7,570 bases of DNA from Candidatus Nanohaloarchaea archaeon. Its GTDB lineage: Archaea > EX4484-52 > GLR71. The notes under the pieces were generated by a model. It made no database searches. It had not been told where the DNA came from and was given only the letters and a program-made list of their open reading frames with translations. Shown piece by piece: positions 1 to 5,851 of the stretch. Location of the stretch: NCBI GenBank assembly GCA_030636885.1, contig DAOVVY010000038.1, positions 1-7,570 on the forward strand. The letters are read 5' to 3'. The position numbers and the translations under genes are program-made. Position 1 is the stretch's first letter; each line of letters begins with the position of its first letter.

Positions 1-1395
1 ACTGCCACGAGAAGAACCTGAACCACTTCGGTTACCGCCAAAACCTGAATCACTCCGACCAGAACCTGAACCGCCTCGGTTACCGCCAAAATCGGAATCA
101 CTCCGACCAGAACCTGAACCTCGGTTACCACCGAAACCAGAACCGCTACGACGCGCACCTGAACCAGATCCACCTCGAGAAGAACCAGAACCTCGGTTAC
201 CACCGAAACCAGAACCGCCACGACGAGCACCGAATCCACCACGACCGGATCCGCCATCAAACGATTTAGCAACAGTTATCTTAACTCGCTCAACTGCAGG
301 AACATCTTCTTTTGCGACCTTTACACCAGTATCACTTATAACTTTCCTGAAATTACCATAATCTCGACTTGCAAGTATAGTTATAGCTTTACCTTCAGAA
401 CCTGCACGTGCAGTACGACCAATCCTGTGGATATAATTATCGCTTTCATTAGGAACATCATAATTGTATACATGAGACACGCCCTTTATATCAAGACCAC
501 GAGCTGCAACATCAGTACATACCAATACATGCATATCACTAGAATTGAAATTCCTTAAAATTCTTGTTCTCTTATCCTGAGTAAGACCACCATGAATCGC
601 AGATGCATCAAGACCTTGTTTTTTAAGATTTTTAGCAACAAAATCAGTATTTCGCTGAGTATTACAAAATACCATAACAAGTCCTCCATGTTCATTCTTT
701 AAAAGATGTACAAGAAGTGAAAACTTAAGATTATCCTGAACATCATAGAAACACTGACTCAATTTCTTAGGATCAACACGAGATTCAACCGAAACGGATT
801 CAGGATTTTTCATGTATCCTTTTGCAAGACTGTATACTTTCTTAGACAATGTTGCTGAGAAAAGTAAAGTCTGCCTATTTCTTGGACATTTATTTGTTAT
901 CTTTTTAACATCATCAATAAAACCCATATCAAGCATCCTATCTGCTTCATCAAAAACAAGTGTGCTGACTTTACTGAGATTTATTGTATTTCTCTGGATA
1001 TGATCTAACATCCTTCCAGGTGTAGCTACAACAACATCTGCTTGCTTAAGTCCCTGTATCTGAGCATTTATAGACACACCACCATAAACTGGTAATATTC
1101 TCAATTTTTTAAACTGTGAGAATGTCTTAAACGAGTCAGAAACCTGTTCTGCAAGTTCTCGTGTAGGAGTAAGTATTACTGCCTGAACACCTGCACCTTT
1201 TTTAGCATCATGTATAATCCCTGCCGCAAAAGCAAGAGTTTTACCAGATCCAGTAGCTGATACAGCCATTACATCTTTACCTTCAAGAATGATAGGTATT
1301 GATTTTGCCTGTATTTCACTTGGTTTTTCAAATTTTTCAGCAACTATAACTTTAAGTATAGCCTCGTCGAGTCCTAATTTTTCAAATTCATTCAT
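1..1395 (-). CDS. DEAD-box ATP-dependent RNA helicase with Gly/Ser/Arg-rich repeat tail (3' end beyond window)
   Basis: This is an RNA-dependent ATPase that unwinds or remodels RNA duplexes in the cytoplasm, as in ribosome assembly, RNA decay or cold adaptation. The 465 visible residues show the family motifs in order: Q motif ending PSEIQ (Gln29), motif I ATGSGKT (47-53), Ia PTRELA (77-82), II DEAD (149-152), III SAT (180-182), V ARGLD (298-302) and VI HRIGRTARAG (323-332). The helicase core ends near residue 370. From about 381 the protein is a low-complexity Gly/Ser/Arg tail with recurring FGGNRG and GSGSGR blocks, still open at base 1. The start at 1395 is supported by GTGAT four bases upstream (1400-1404); the ATG at 1391 is in another frame and closes at once. 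RhlE/DeaD-type is the likely subgroup; the specific RNA target cannot be told. Confidence 0.95.
   Translation of the reverse strand, partial: MNEFEKLGLDEAILKVIVAEKFEKPSEIQAKSIPIILEGKDVMAVSATGSGKTLAFAAGIIHDAKKGAGVQAVILTPTRELAEQVSDSFKTFSQFKKLRILPVYGGVSINAQIQGLKQADVVVATPGRMLDHIQRNTINLSKVSTLVFDEADRMLDMGFIDDVKKITNKCPRNRQTLLFSATLSKKVYSLAKGYMKNPESVSVESRVDPKKLSQCFYDVQDNLKFSLLVHLLKNEHGGLVMVFCNTQRNTDFVAKNLKKQGLDASAIHGGLTQDKRTRILRNFNSSDMHVLVCTDVAARGLDIKGVSHVYNYDVPNESDNYIHRIGRTARAGSEGKAITILASRDYGNFRKVISDTGVKVAKEDVPAVERVKITVAKSFDGGSGRGGFGARRGGSGFGGNRGSGSSRGGSGSGARRSGSGFGGNRGSGSGRSDSDFGGNRGGSGSGRSDSGFGGNRSGSGSSRGS
28..231 (-). repeat. Degenerate in-frame tandem repeats encoding the helicase tail
   Basis: Four copies of a block that begins tcggttaccgcc or tcggttaccacc on the plus strand start at 28, 76, 121 and 193, spaced 48, 45 and 72 bases apart, all multiples of three. 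The first two copies differ by only two bases over 45. The copies at 121-159 and 193-231 differ by only two bases over 39. The stretch is visibly GC-richer than the rest of the window. It encodes repeated N-G-G-F-G and G-S-G-S-R segments of the helicase C-terminus. Near identity at the DNA level suggests recent expansion by slippage or recombination rather than codon-level selection alone. Confidence 0.85.
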
Positions 1396-1399
1396 TGTT

Positions 1400-1404
1400 A
1401 TCAC
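1400..1404 (-). promoter_or_regulatory. Ribosome binding site GTGAT for the helicase
   Basis: GTGAT lies four bases before the ATG at 1395 and matches the anti-SD tail of archaeal 16S rRNA. It fixes the start. The same element precedes the genes starting at 2626 and 3290. Confidence 0.6.
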
Positions 1405-1628
1405 ATTCGTATTTAAATTTAATTTCTTGTCAGAAAATAATTCTAAATCAAACCATAAGTATATTCTAGACGAACATCAAATGCTTCTTTATTTTCTGGA
1501 TATATATACACACAATATTATAGACACAAGATGCGCACCTATATTATATCACAAAGAACAAAAAGCAAGAAATAGACTATAATGTTCTTCTAACCTTATA
1601 CATAACGAAGATAATATATGAAGATAGC

Positions 1629-1636
1629 TTTATAAA
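1629..1636. promoter_or_regulatory. Candidate archaeal TATA box (TTTATAAA), orientation ambiguous
   Basis: TTTATAAA is the same octamer as the well-placed TATA box of the glycyl-tRNA synthetase gene (3587-3594). It is its own reverse complement, so it could serve either direction. On the plus strand it predicts a start near 1659 and a leader of about 118 bases for the phasin-like gene. On the minus strand it predicts a start near 1606 and a leader of about 210 bases for the helicase. Closer, weaker AT-rich candidates exist for both genes. Confidence 0.4.
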
Positions 1637-1763
1637 TGTAGTACCCCCTCAACCAAACTAAATCATAACAATAAAACATAAATACCAAAAAAACAATCCA
1701 AACCTATTTATTCTTAGGGATACAAATATTTACAACAAAACATAAAATACAATTAAATAAAAA

Positions 1764-1767
1764 GGAG
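1764..1767 (+). promoter_or_regulatory. Ribosome binding site GGAG that decides the phasin-like start
   Basis: GGAG abuts the first in-frame ATG (1768) directly, which leaves no spacer. It sits nine bases before the second in-frame ATG (1777), which is normal spacing. The second ATG is therefore the likely start. Confidence 0.65.
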
Positions 1768-1776
1768 ATGAATAAT

Positions 1777-2142
1777 ATGGTTACATCAAAGAAAACAACA
1801 AAAGCAAAAAATACTGATAAAAAAACAGACATATACAACCTTGCAAGAAAAGTTGGCCTTTTTGGTATAGGTGTTGCAGCAATCACAAAAGATAAAGCAG
1901 ATGTACTGGTCAAAGATCTGATAAAAAAAGGCGACCTCAATAAAGACGAAGGAAAGAAACTTGTTGCAGAGATTGTTGAAAAATCAAAGAAAAGCACAAA
2001 AGACCTTGAAACTACAGTCAACAAACAAGTTCAAGACCTCCTAAACAAAACAGATGTGGCAACAAAAAAAGAAATCAAAGTTCTTGAAGCAAAAATCAAA
2101 AAACTTGAAGCCGATATGAAAAAACAATCAAAAAAGAAATAA
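1777..2142 (+). CDS. Small phasin-like coiled-coil protein
   Basis: This is a 121-residue, very Lys-rich soluble protein. The N-terminal 18 residues are a basic, low-complexity Lys/Thr segment. A hydrophobic patch follows (VGLFGIGVAAI, about 26-36), then helical segments with the pattern of phasin-family proteins: a Lys-Gly-Asp-Leu turn (51-54), a long charged helix (56-90) and a final heptad-like coiled coil (95-115) after a TDVATKKEI-type cap. Bacterial phasins coat polyhydroxyalkanoate granules, but many short relatives (COG3937 type) occur without any such pathway, and no synthase is visible here, so granule binding is not claimed. A structural or stress role through self-association is the safer inference. 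The start at 1777 is chosen over 1768 because of SD spacing. A T-rich stretch follows the stop. Confidence 0.75.
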   Translation: MVTSKKTTKAKNTDKKTDIYNLARKVGLFGIGVAAITKDKADVLVKDLIKKGDLNKDEGKKLVAEIVEKSKKSTKDLETTVNKQVQDLLNKTDVATKKEIKVLEAKIKKLEADMKKQSKKK

Positions 2143-2153
2143 GAAAATTAAAC

Positions 2154-2176
2154 TTTTCTTTTTTTCCTCTCTTTTT
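2154..2176 (+). terminator. T-rich archaeal terminator after the phasin-like gene
   Basis: A run of TTTT, TTTTTTT and TTTTT separated by C-rich bases begins 12 bases after the stop at 2142, with no hairpin. Archaeal RNA polymerase terminates on such U-tracts. Confidence 0.55.
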
Positions 2177-2185
2177 ACTTAAATC

Positions 2186-2197
2186 AAAAAAATAAAA
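2186..2197 (-). terminator. T-tract terminator after the two-TM protein gene
   Basis: Read on the minus strand, TTTTATTTTTTT follows the stop codon immediately. Together with 2154-2176 it forms a back-to-back terminator for the two convergent genes. Confidence 0.5.
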
Positions 2198-2626
2198 TCA
2201 CTTATTATACAAATAAGCAATACTCATTATAATTAAACCTACAAATACAAAAGAGGTACCATTCGCAAACGGGGGAAATACATGCTCAAGATACATTATC
2301 ACACCACGTATGAAAAATACAGCACCTAATACCACAAGGATAAAAAATACAAATGATTTCATAACCTTATGCTTAAGATTTTTTACAGTATTCTTACTGA
2401 TCATGCCAAGCTCAGCAAAAGCTAAAAGTACCTCACCACTTCTTTTTATCATATCCTCTAAAAATGAAAGTATAAGAATCAATACAGATGTCTTTCCAGA
2501 TTTTTCTGACTTTTTTTCGCCACTTTTTCCAGATGCAACTTTTTTAATAGTCTCAATCTTATTCAAAGCCTCAGACTCAGTATTCTTTATTTTTTCCTTT
2601 ACATCATTTGACGATTTTTTTACCAT
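2198..2626 (-). CDS. Small two-TM membrane protein, family not recognised
   Basis: The 142-residue protein has three parts. Residues 1-46 are highly charged and Lys/Glu/Ser-rich, and probably cytoplasmic. Residues 47-76 form a mostly hydrophobic, partly amphipathic helix (LILILSFLEDMI then a Gly/Glu turn). Residues 91-113 and 124-141 are transmembrane helices joined by a short loop with EHVFPPF and an Asn-Gly. There is no signal peptide and no cysteine. The hairpin layout resembles small holin-like or DUF1469-like proteins, but that is shape only, with no sequence signature I can name. The start at 2626 has GTGAT five bases upstream (2632-2636) and a TATA box at a fitting distance. It is a single gene, convergent with the phasin-like gene. 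Confidence 0.75.
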   Translation of the reverse strand: MVKKSSNDVKEKIKNTESEALNKIETIKKVASGKSGEKKSEKSGKTSVLILILSFLEDMIKRSGEVLLAFAELGMISKNTVKNLKHKVMKSFVFFILVVLGAVFFIRGVIMYLEHVFPPFANGTSFVFVGLIIMSIAYLYNK

Positions 2627-2668
2627 TTAATATCACACAACATTTATACTCCCAATTCGAATTTAAAA

Positions 2669-2676
2669 TATATATA
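2669..2676 (-). promoter_or_regulatory. TATA box of the two-TM protein gene
   Basis: TATATATA lies about 46 bases before the ATG at 2626. The usual 26-27 base offset puts the transcript start near 2646, giving a leader of about 20 bases that contains the GTGAT site. Confidence 0.5.
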
Positions 2677-2696
2677 CTTATCTATAACTACCCTAT

Positions 2697-2710
2697 AAAA
2701 AAATAAAAAA
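2697..2710 (-). terminator. T-tract terminator after the pilin-like gene
   Basis: On the minus strand TTTTTTATTTTTTT follows the TAA of the pilin-like gene directly, with no hairpin. It ends the two-gene unit before the next promoter. Confidence 0.55.
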
Positions 2711-2998
2711 TTAAAAAGAAGATGTTGGTCCACAAGAACATAAACACCCATCCGTCCCAAAAACAGCATCATTGGAAGTTCCACACACAGCTAATGAATC
2801 TTCTGAATATCTACAACACTTAAAACAGGAGATTTGACACAAGGTGACTGAAGACCCTGAATCAATACGAGTCTCTGATTCGGAACTAAATGTAGTTGCA
2901 TCATTACCTATAATAGTTATAGATATCGAGACAAGCACAAGAAGGACTACAAGAGATACAACTACATTTATAGACATCATAAATCCTTTTTTTTGCAT
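2711..2998 (-). CDS. Very small cysteine-rich type IV pilin-like protein
   Basis: The 95-residue product begins MQKKGFMMSIN, a class III (prepilin) signal. Lys4-Gly5 followed by Phe6-Met7 fits the archaeal prepilin peptidase site, which cuts after Gly5. A 22-residue hydrophobic helix (about 9-30) follows, as in pilins and archaellins, where it anchors the subunit and packs the filament core. The mature protein would be only about 90 residues. Its exposed part is a Ser/Thr-rich linker (35-53) and then eight cysteines (54, 58, 61, 62, 72, 85, 87, 89), including a CC pair and C-x-C-x-C near the end. The start at 2998 is preferred over 3037: GGTG lies five bases upstream, the class III signal is then N-terminal, and overlap with the upstream gene is avoided. 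The pilin class is well supported; the Cys domain is not recognised. Confidence 0.75.
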   Translation of the reverse strand: MQKKGFMMSINVVVSLVVLLVLVSISITIIGNDATTFSSESETRIDSGSSVTLCQISCFKCCRYSEDSLAVCGTSNDAVFGTDGCLCSCGPTSSF

Positions 2999-3003
2999 AC
3001 AAA

Positions 3004-3007
3004 CACC
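3004..3007 (-). promoter_or_regulatory. Ribosome binding site GGTG that decides the pilin-like start
   Basis: GGTG lies five bases before the ATG at 2998, in the 13-base gap after the stop of the upstream gene (3012). The upstream in-frame ATG at 3037 lies inside that gene and would put 13 extra residues before the signal. Confidence 0.6.
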
Positions 3008-3011
3008 ACAT

Positions 3012-3290
3012 TCATTCACATGGTATTTCAATACCACTTGAAGCCAAATCCGCAGTCTGCATCTTAAATGCTTTCAATTTATTAAGTGACTCTATACGTC
3101 CCTCAAAAACATTACCCATATTAAAACCAAAATCAAAATTGGATAAATACTTTCTTAACGCATCAGACTTCGTCTTACCTTCAATAATTCTACATAAATT
3201 CCCCAATACCAAAACATATTGGTTAGTACCCATTGCATCAAGTGCAATGTCATTCATCTGTTTAATACTTTGTCTCATATTATTTTTCAT
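3012..3290 (-). CDS. Small soluble protein of unknown function, upstream partner of the pilin-like gene
   Basis: I do not recognise this 92-residue protein. It has no TM segment or signal peptide. The composition suggests mostly helix: residues 1-19 are polar with Met, 24-37 are amphipathic (YVLVLGNLCRII), 38-50 are basic (KTKSDALRKYL) and 60-90 form a second amphipathic stretch. Two cysteines (33 and 91) form no obvious motif. The start at 3290 has a full GGTGAT four bases upstream (3295-3300). Its stop lies 13 bases before the pilin-like start, so both are probably on one mRNA, and the context suggests a link to that protein such as chaperone, assembly factor or regulator. That link is inference from position only. 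Confidence 0.65.
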   Translation of the reverse strand: MKNNMRQSIKQMNDIALDAMGTNQYVLVLGNLCRIIEGKTKSDALRKYLSNFDFGFNMGNVFEGRIESLNKLKAFKMQTADLASSGIEIPCE

Positions 3291-3303
3291 TTATATCACC
3301 CAT
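3280..3303 (-). other. Possible 7-codon upstream mini-ORF overlapping the start of the 92-residue gene
   Basis: ATG at 3303 opens MGDINEK and stops at TAA (3280-3282), out of frame with and overlapping the ATG at 3290. It has its own GGTGAT three bases upstream (3307-3312). The sequence GGTGAT-spacer-ATG is thus present twice within 25 bases. It may be a translational coupling or attenuation device, or a chance duplication. Confidence 0.35.
3295..3300 (-). promoter_or_regulatory. Ribosome binding site GGTGAT of the 92-residue gene
   Basis: A perfect six-base match to the archaeal anti-SD sits four bases before the ATG at 3290. It overlaps the possible mini-ORF. Confidence 0.65.
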
Positions 3304-3320
3304 AAAATCACCGATAAACA

Positions 3321-3377
3321 TAGCTATCGCTATATCCGATGTGAATTAAGGAATCTCTCCAAATATCACGATAGCTA
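3321..3377. repeat. Inverted repeat with 9-base arms
   Basis: TAGCTATCG (3321-3329) and CGATAGCTA (3369-3377) are perfect reverse complements separated by 39 bases. The arms could pair in RNA of either strand or bind a dimeric regulator. The position is upstream of the minus-strand unit, within its likely leader or promoter. Confidence 0.5.
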
Positions 3378-3586
3378 AAGCTAAAACTATTGATCAAAAT
3401 ATGAATAAGTCCTTTTTAAAACCGATATCCTGTAGTTCAATACCACTCAATTGTTTTTACATCGACCTCATTTCACAAAGCCAGAATTAACCCATTCACC
3501 TTTATAAACATTTCGGTTTAAACCCTCAATAAATATTCACTAAACATCAATAAAAAAATACAAAAAAAACAGACACACATATATAA

Positions 3587-3594
3587 TTTATAAA
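3587..3594 (+). promoter_or_regulatory. TATA box of the glycyl-tRNA synthetase gene
   Basis: TTTATAAA is centred about 39 bases before the ATG at 3630. The usual offset puts the transcript start near 3617, leaving a 13-base leader with AGG (3619-3621) eight bases before the ATG. Confidence 0.6.
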
Positions 3595-3629
3595 CCTGTA
3601 CACTAAACTTTATACAAAAGGTTTTGAAA

Positions 3630-5147
3630 ATGCATAAAGAAAGGAAAAAATTTCAGGAACAATTGATATCATTCATACAGCAGAAAGGATTTGTATGGGG
3701 TCCAGAACCAGAAATATACGGCGGTCTGGCCGGATTTTATACTTATGCACCATTAGGTAAAAAATTAAAAAATAATGTAGAAAACAAAATACGAACCATA
3801 TTTCAAAAAAATGATATGTGGGAAGTTGAATGCCCAACTGTCATGCAAAAAGAAGTATGGCAAGCTTCAGGTCACTTAGGCAACTTCACAGATCCATTGA
3901 TTAAATGTTCCAAATGCAAATCTAATTTCAGAGCGGACAAAATCATAGAAGAGAAACACGACGTTGTAGCAGATGCATTCTCAGATAAACAACTTATAGA
4001 TTTCATAGAAAAAAACAATCTAAAATGTCCCACATGCGGTTCTGAATTTAATAAAGAGATTACAAAACATAACCTGATGATGAAGACTACAATAGGCACA
4101 GATATTGAAGCATATAACCGTCCTGAAACAGCAACTACTACATACTTACCATTTATAAGATATGTTGATTATTTCAGAAAAAAACTACCATTTGGTGTAT
4201 TCCAGATCGGTAAAGCATACCGAAACGAAATTTCACCAAGGCAGCACGTTATGCGCATGCGAGAATTCACACAGGCCGAAGGTCAAATGTTTGTATTTCC
4301 CGAACAGAAAAACTGCTGGAAAAGATATGAAAAGATAAGTGAATGCAAACTACCACTATGGCCATATCAGATGCAAGAAAAAGAAGAGATGCCAAAAGAC
4401 ATGAAAGTCAAAGACGCCATAAAAAATAAATATTTCAAAAATCAAGCCTATGCTTGGGCAGTAAATTTATCATATATCTTATTTACAGAAATTGGCATAC
4501 CAAAAGAAAACATACGATTGCGACAACACACACTTGACGAGCGCGCATTCTATGCTGATGACGCCTGGGATCTTGAAATAAAGACAAACAGTTTCGGCTG
4601 GGTTGAATGTTGTGGTATACATGACCGAGCAGACTATGACCTTACACAACACGCAAAAGCGTCAGGCAAAAAACTTGAAGCCATGGATGAAAACAACAAA
4701 AAGATAGTCCCACACATTATAGAAATCGCATTCGGCACAGACAGACCAGTCTTTGCACTCCTTGACATAAACTACAAGAAAACTGATGAAAGAACAACAC
4801 TAACCGTACCAAAAGACATAGCCCCTATAAATGTTGCAGTTTTCCCGCTTGTAAAAAAAGAGGGTCTAGCCGAAATTGCAGAAGAACTAACAAATGACCT
4901 GATTGAAAACCACAAACTAACTGCTGTTTACGATGCAGGTGGATCAATCGGTCGACGATATGCAAGAATGGACGAGAAAGGCACACCAGTCTGTATAACT
5001 GTAGACTTTGAAACAAAAGAAAACAACACAGTCACAATAAGAGACAGAGACACACAGGAACAGAAAAGAATAAAGGTTGAGGATCTCTCAAAAACAATAG
5101 ATGATATCCTCTTTAAAGGAAAAAATATAAGTGATGTAAAAAAATAA
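3630..5147 (+). CDS. glyS: Glycyl-tRNA synthetase, archaeal/eukaryotic homodimeric class II type
   Basis: It charges tRNA-Gly with glycine in two ATP-dependent steps in the cytoplasm. The 505-residue protein shows, in order, an N-terminal EIYGGLAGFYTYAPLG segment (about 28-42), a zinc-type knuckle with CSKC (93-96) and CPTC (133-136), a glycine-pocket RPETAT (164-169), motif 2 with YRNEISPRQ (197-205) and the REFTQAEGQMF segment, WVECCGIHDRADYDL (324-338), motif 3 EIAFGTDRP (366-374) and a C-terminal anticodon-binding domain (about 400-490) with DAGGSIGRRYARMDEKGTP. Length is near that of the compact bacterial alpha2 enzymes and shorter than many archaeal ones. The frame also opens at TTG 3624, but ATG 3630 has better SD spacing. 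The gene ends five bases from the convergent ATPase gene. Confidence 0.97.
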   Translation: MHKERKKFQEQLISFIQQKGFVWGPEPEIYGGLAGFYTYAPLGKKLKNNVENKIRTIFQKNDMWEVECPTVMQKEVWQASGHLGNFTDPLIKCSKCKSNFRADKIIEEKHDVVADAFSDKQLIDFIEKNNLKCPTCGSEFNKEITKHNLMMKTTIGTDIEAYNRPETATTTYLPFIRYVDYFRKKLPFGVFQIGKAYRNEISPRQHVMRMREFTQAEGQMFVFPEQKNCWKRYEKISECKLPLWPYQMQEKEEMPKDMKVKDAIKNKYFKNQAYAWAVNLSYILFTEIGIPKENIRLRQHTLDERAFYADDAWDLEIKTNSFGWVECCGIHDRADYDLTQHAKASGKKLEAMDENNKKIVPHIIEIAFGTDRPVFALLDINYKKTDERTTLTVPKDIAPINVAVFPLVKKEGLAEIAEELTNDLIENHKLTAVYDAGGSIGRRYARMDEKGTPVCITVDFETKENNTVTIRDRDTQEQKRIKVEDLSKTIDDILFKGKNISDVKK

Positions 5148-5152
5148 CAACA

Positions 5153-5845
5153 TCAAAAATTAGCCATATCAGTATCAATATGCATACCACTATCATCTAA
5201 AATCAAAGGATACAACCCATTTTTATGATTAGTCCTACGCATTTTGAGAATTTCGATATTTCTGAATACACCCTCACCAACACCCATATAATGAAGAACA
5301 ATAACACCATCAGCTACAAATTCTTCAACACCATATCGGCTATATTTATTAGGTTCACCTGCACTGATCTCAGACAGAAGAACTGCAGTACAACCTGTCT
5401 CTTTAAGAGCTGAAACAAGATGATACAATTCTTTACGCACATTATATTCTTCCTTGATATACATCCCGAAAAGTGTTACTGAATCAATTACAAGCCGTGT
5501 TATCTTATTAACGACTATAAGATCTTTTAATCTCGTAATTATTTCTTTAAGCTCAAAAGGATCATAAAACATGATACGGAAGGACCCATCAGCTTCATGC
5601 TTACTAAAATCCCAACCATGCATTAAGGCATCTTTTTTTATATCTTCAGGTGATTCTTCAAGTGTTATATATAGACTATTCTCCCCTTTCTTAAGACCCT
5701 CCATAAGATACTGACATGAAAATGTAGTCTTACCACAACCAGGGCCACCACAAAGAAGCACCACGCTCCCTTCAGGAACCCCACCATCCATAAGTTTATC
5801 TACTCCTGGCACTCCCACACTTACACGATTAATTTTAACTACCAT
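5153..5845 (-). CDS. Single-domain KaiC/Rad55-like RecA-superfamily ATPase
   Basis: The 230-residue protein is one RecA-fold ATPase core of the archaeal KaiC-like group, about half a cyanobacterial KaiC. It opens with the family's VPGVDKLMDGGVPEGSVVL segment (12-30). Walker A is GGPGCGKTT (33-41), the likely catalytic Glu pair is in TLEESPED (61-68), Walker B is RLVIDS (117-122) with Asp121, and a basic KMRRTNHK (201-208) near the C-terminus fits the intersubunit contact seen in the family. It probably forms hexamers and signals or remodels partners by ATP binding; the partner is unknown. There is no second KaiC domain, KaiB or kinase beside it. An in-frame ATG at 5863 lies upstream, but GGTG (5852-5855) is six bases before ATG 5845 and falls inside the longer version, so 5845 is preferred. 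Confidence 0.9.
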   Translation of the reverse strand: MVVKINRVSVGVPGVDKLMDGGVPEGSVVLLCGGPGCGKTTFSCQYLMEGLKKGENSLYITLEESPEDIKKDALMHGWDFSKHEADGSFRIMFYDPFELKEIITRLKDLIVVNKITRLVIDSVTLFGMYIKEEYNVRKELYHLVSALKETGCTAVLLSEISAGEPNKYSRYGVEEFVADGVIVLHYMGVGEGVFRNIEILKMRRTNHKNGLYPLILDDSGMHIDTDMANF

Positions 5846-5851
5846 ATATAA

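Larger units (their letters stand above)
1396..1767. other. Intergenic region between divergent helicase and phasin-like genes
   Basis: These bases carry the control regions of both flanking genes. They hold a self-complementary TATA box (1629-1636), the helicase GTGAT site (1400-1404), a short possible leader reading frame on the minus strand (1511-1443, GTG to TAG, 22 codons) and a GGAG site for the phasin-like gene (1764-1767). I see no tRNA cloverleaf, no strong hairpin and no convincing longer gene. An open frame on the plus strand across 1289-1582 is mostly antisense to the helicase start and is not credible as a gene. Confidence 0.6.
3291..3623. other. Intergenic region between the pilin-like unit and the glycyl-tRNA synthetase gene
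   Basis: The left part is the leader and control region of the minus-strand unit. It holds two GGTGAT-ATG modules and an inverted repeat (3321-3377). The right part holds the synthetase TATA box (3587-3594) and an AT-rich run. Another TTTATAAA (3501-3508) is self-complementary and has no assigned gene. No tRNA, no C/D-box pair and no convincing protein gene is visible; a short plus-strand open frame over 3139-3378 is antisense to the 92-residue gene. Confidence 0.55.

Noticed and set aside
28..231. Possible CRISPR array
   Set aside because: The repeats are in frame, have no unique spacers of constant size, and encode the continuous helicase tail.
1289..1582. Plus-strand open frame of 97 codons
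   Set aside because: The first third is antisense to the helicase N-terminus and the rest crosses AT-rich intergenic DNA. It has no SD, and its composition is unlike the real genes.
1704..2024. Minus-strand open frame of 106 codons
   Set aside because: It is antisense to the phasin-like gene. Its Phe/Ser/Leu-rich product is the mirror of Lys-rich codons, and no ribosome site supports it.
2310..2630. Plus-strand open frame of 106 codons
   Set aside because: It lies entirely antisense to the two-TM protein gene, which has an SD and a TATA box.
2999..3037. N-terminal extension of the pilin-like protein with two more cysteines
   Set aside because: It overlaps the end of the upstream gene, lacks its own SD and would bury the class III signal.
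3420..3460. tRNA T-loop-like GTTCAATACC
   Set aside because: No flanking stems, anticodon arm or acceptor pairing can be built around it.
3624..3629. TTG start for the glycyl-tRNA synthetase
   Set aside because: The AGG site would be only a few bases from TTG, while ATG 3630 has normal spacing and adds no loss of domain.
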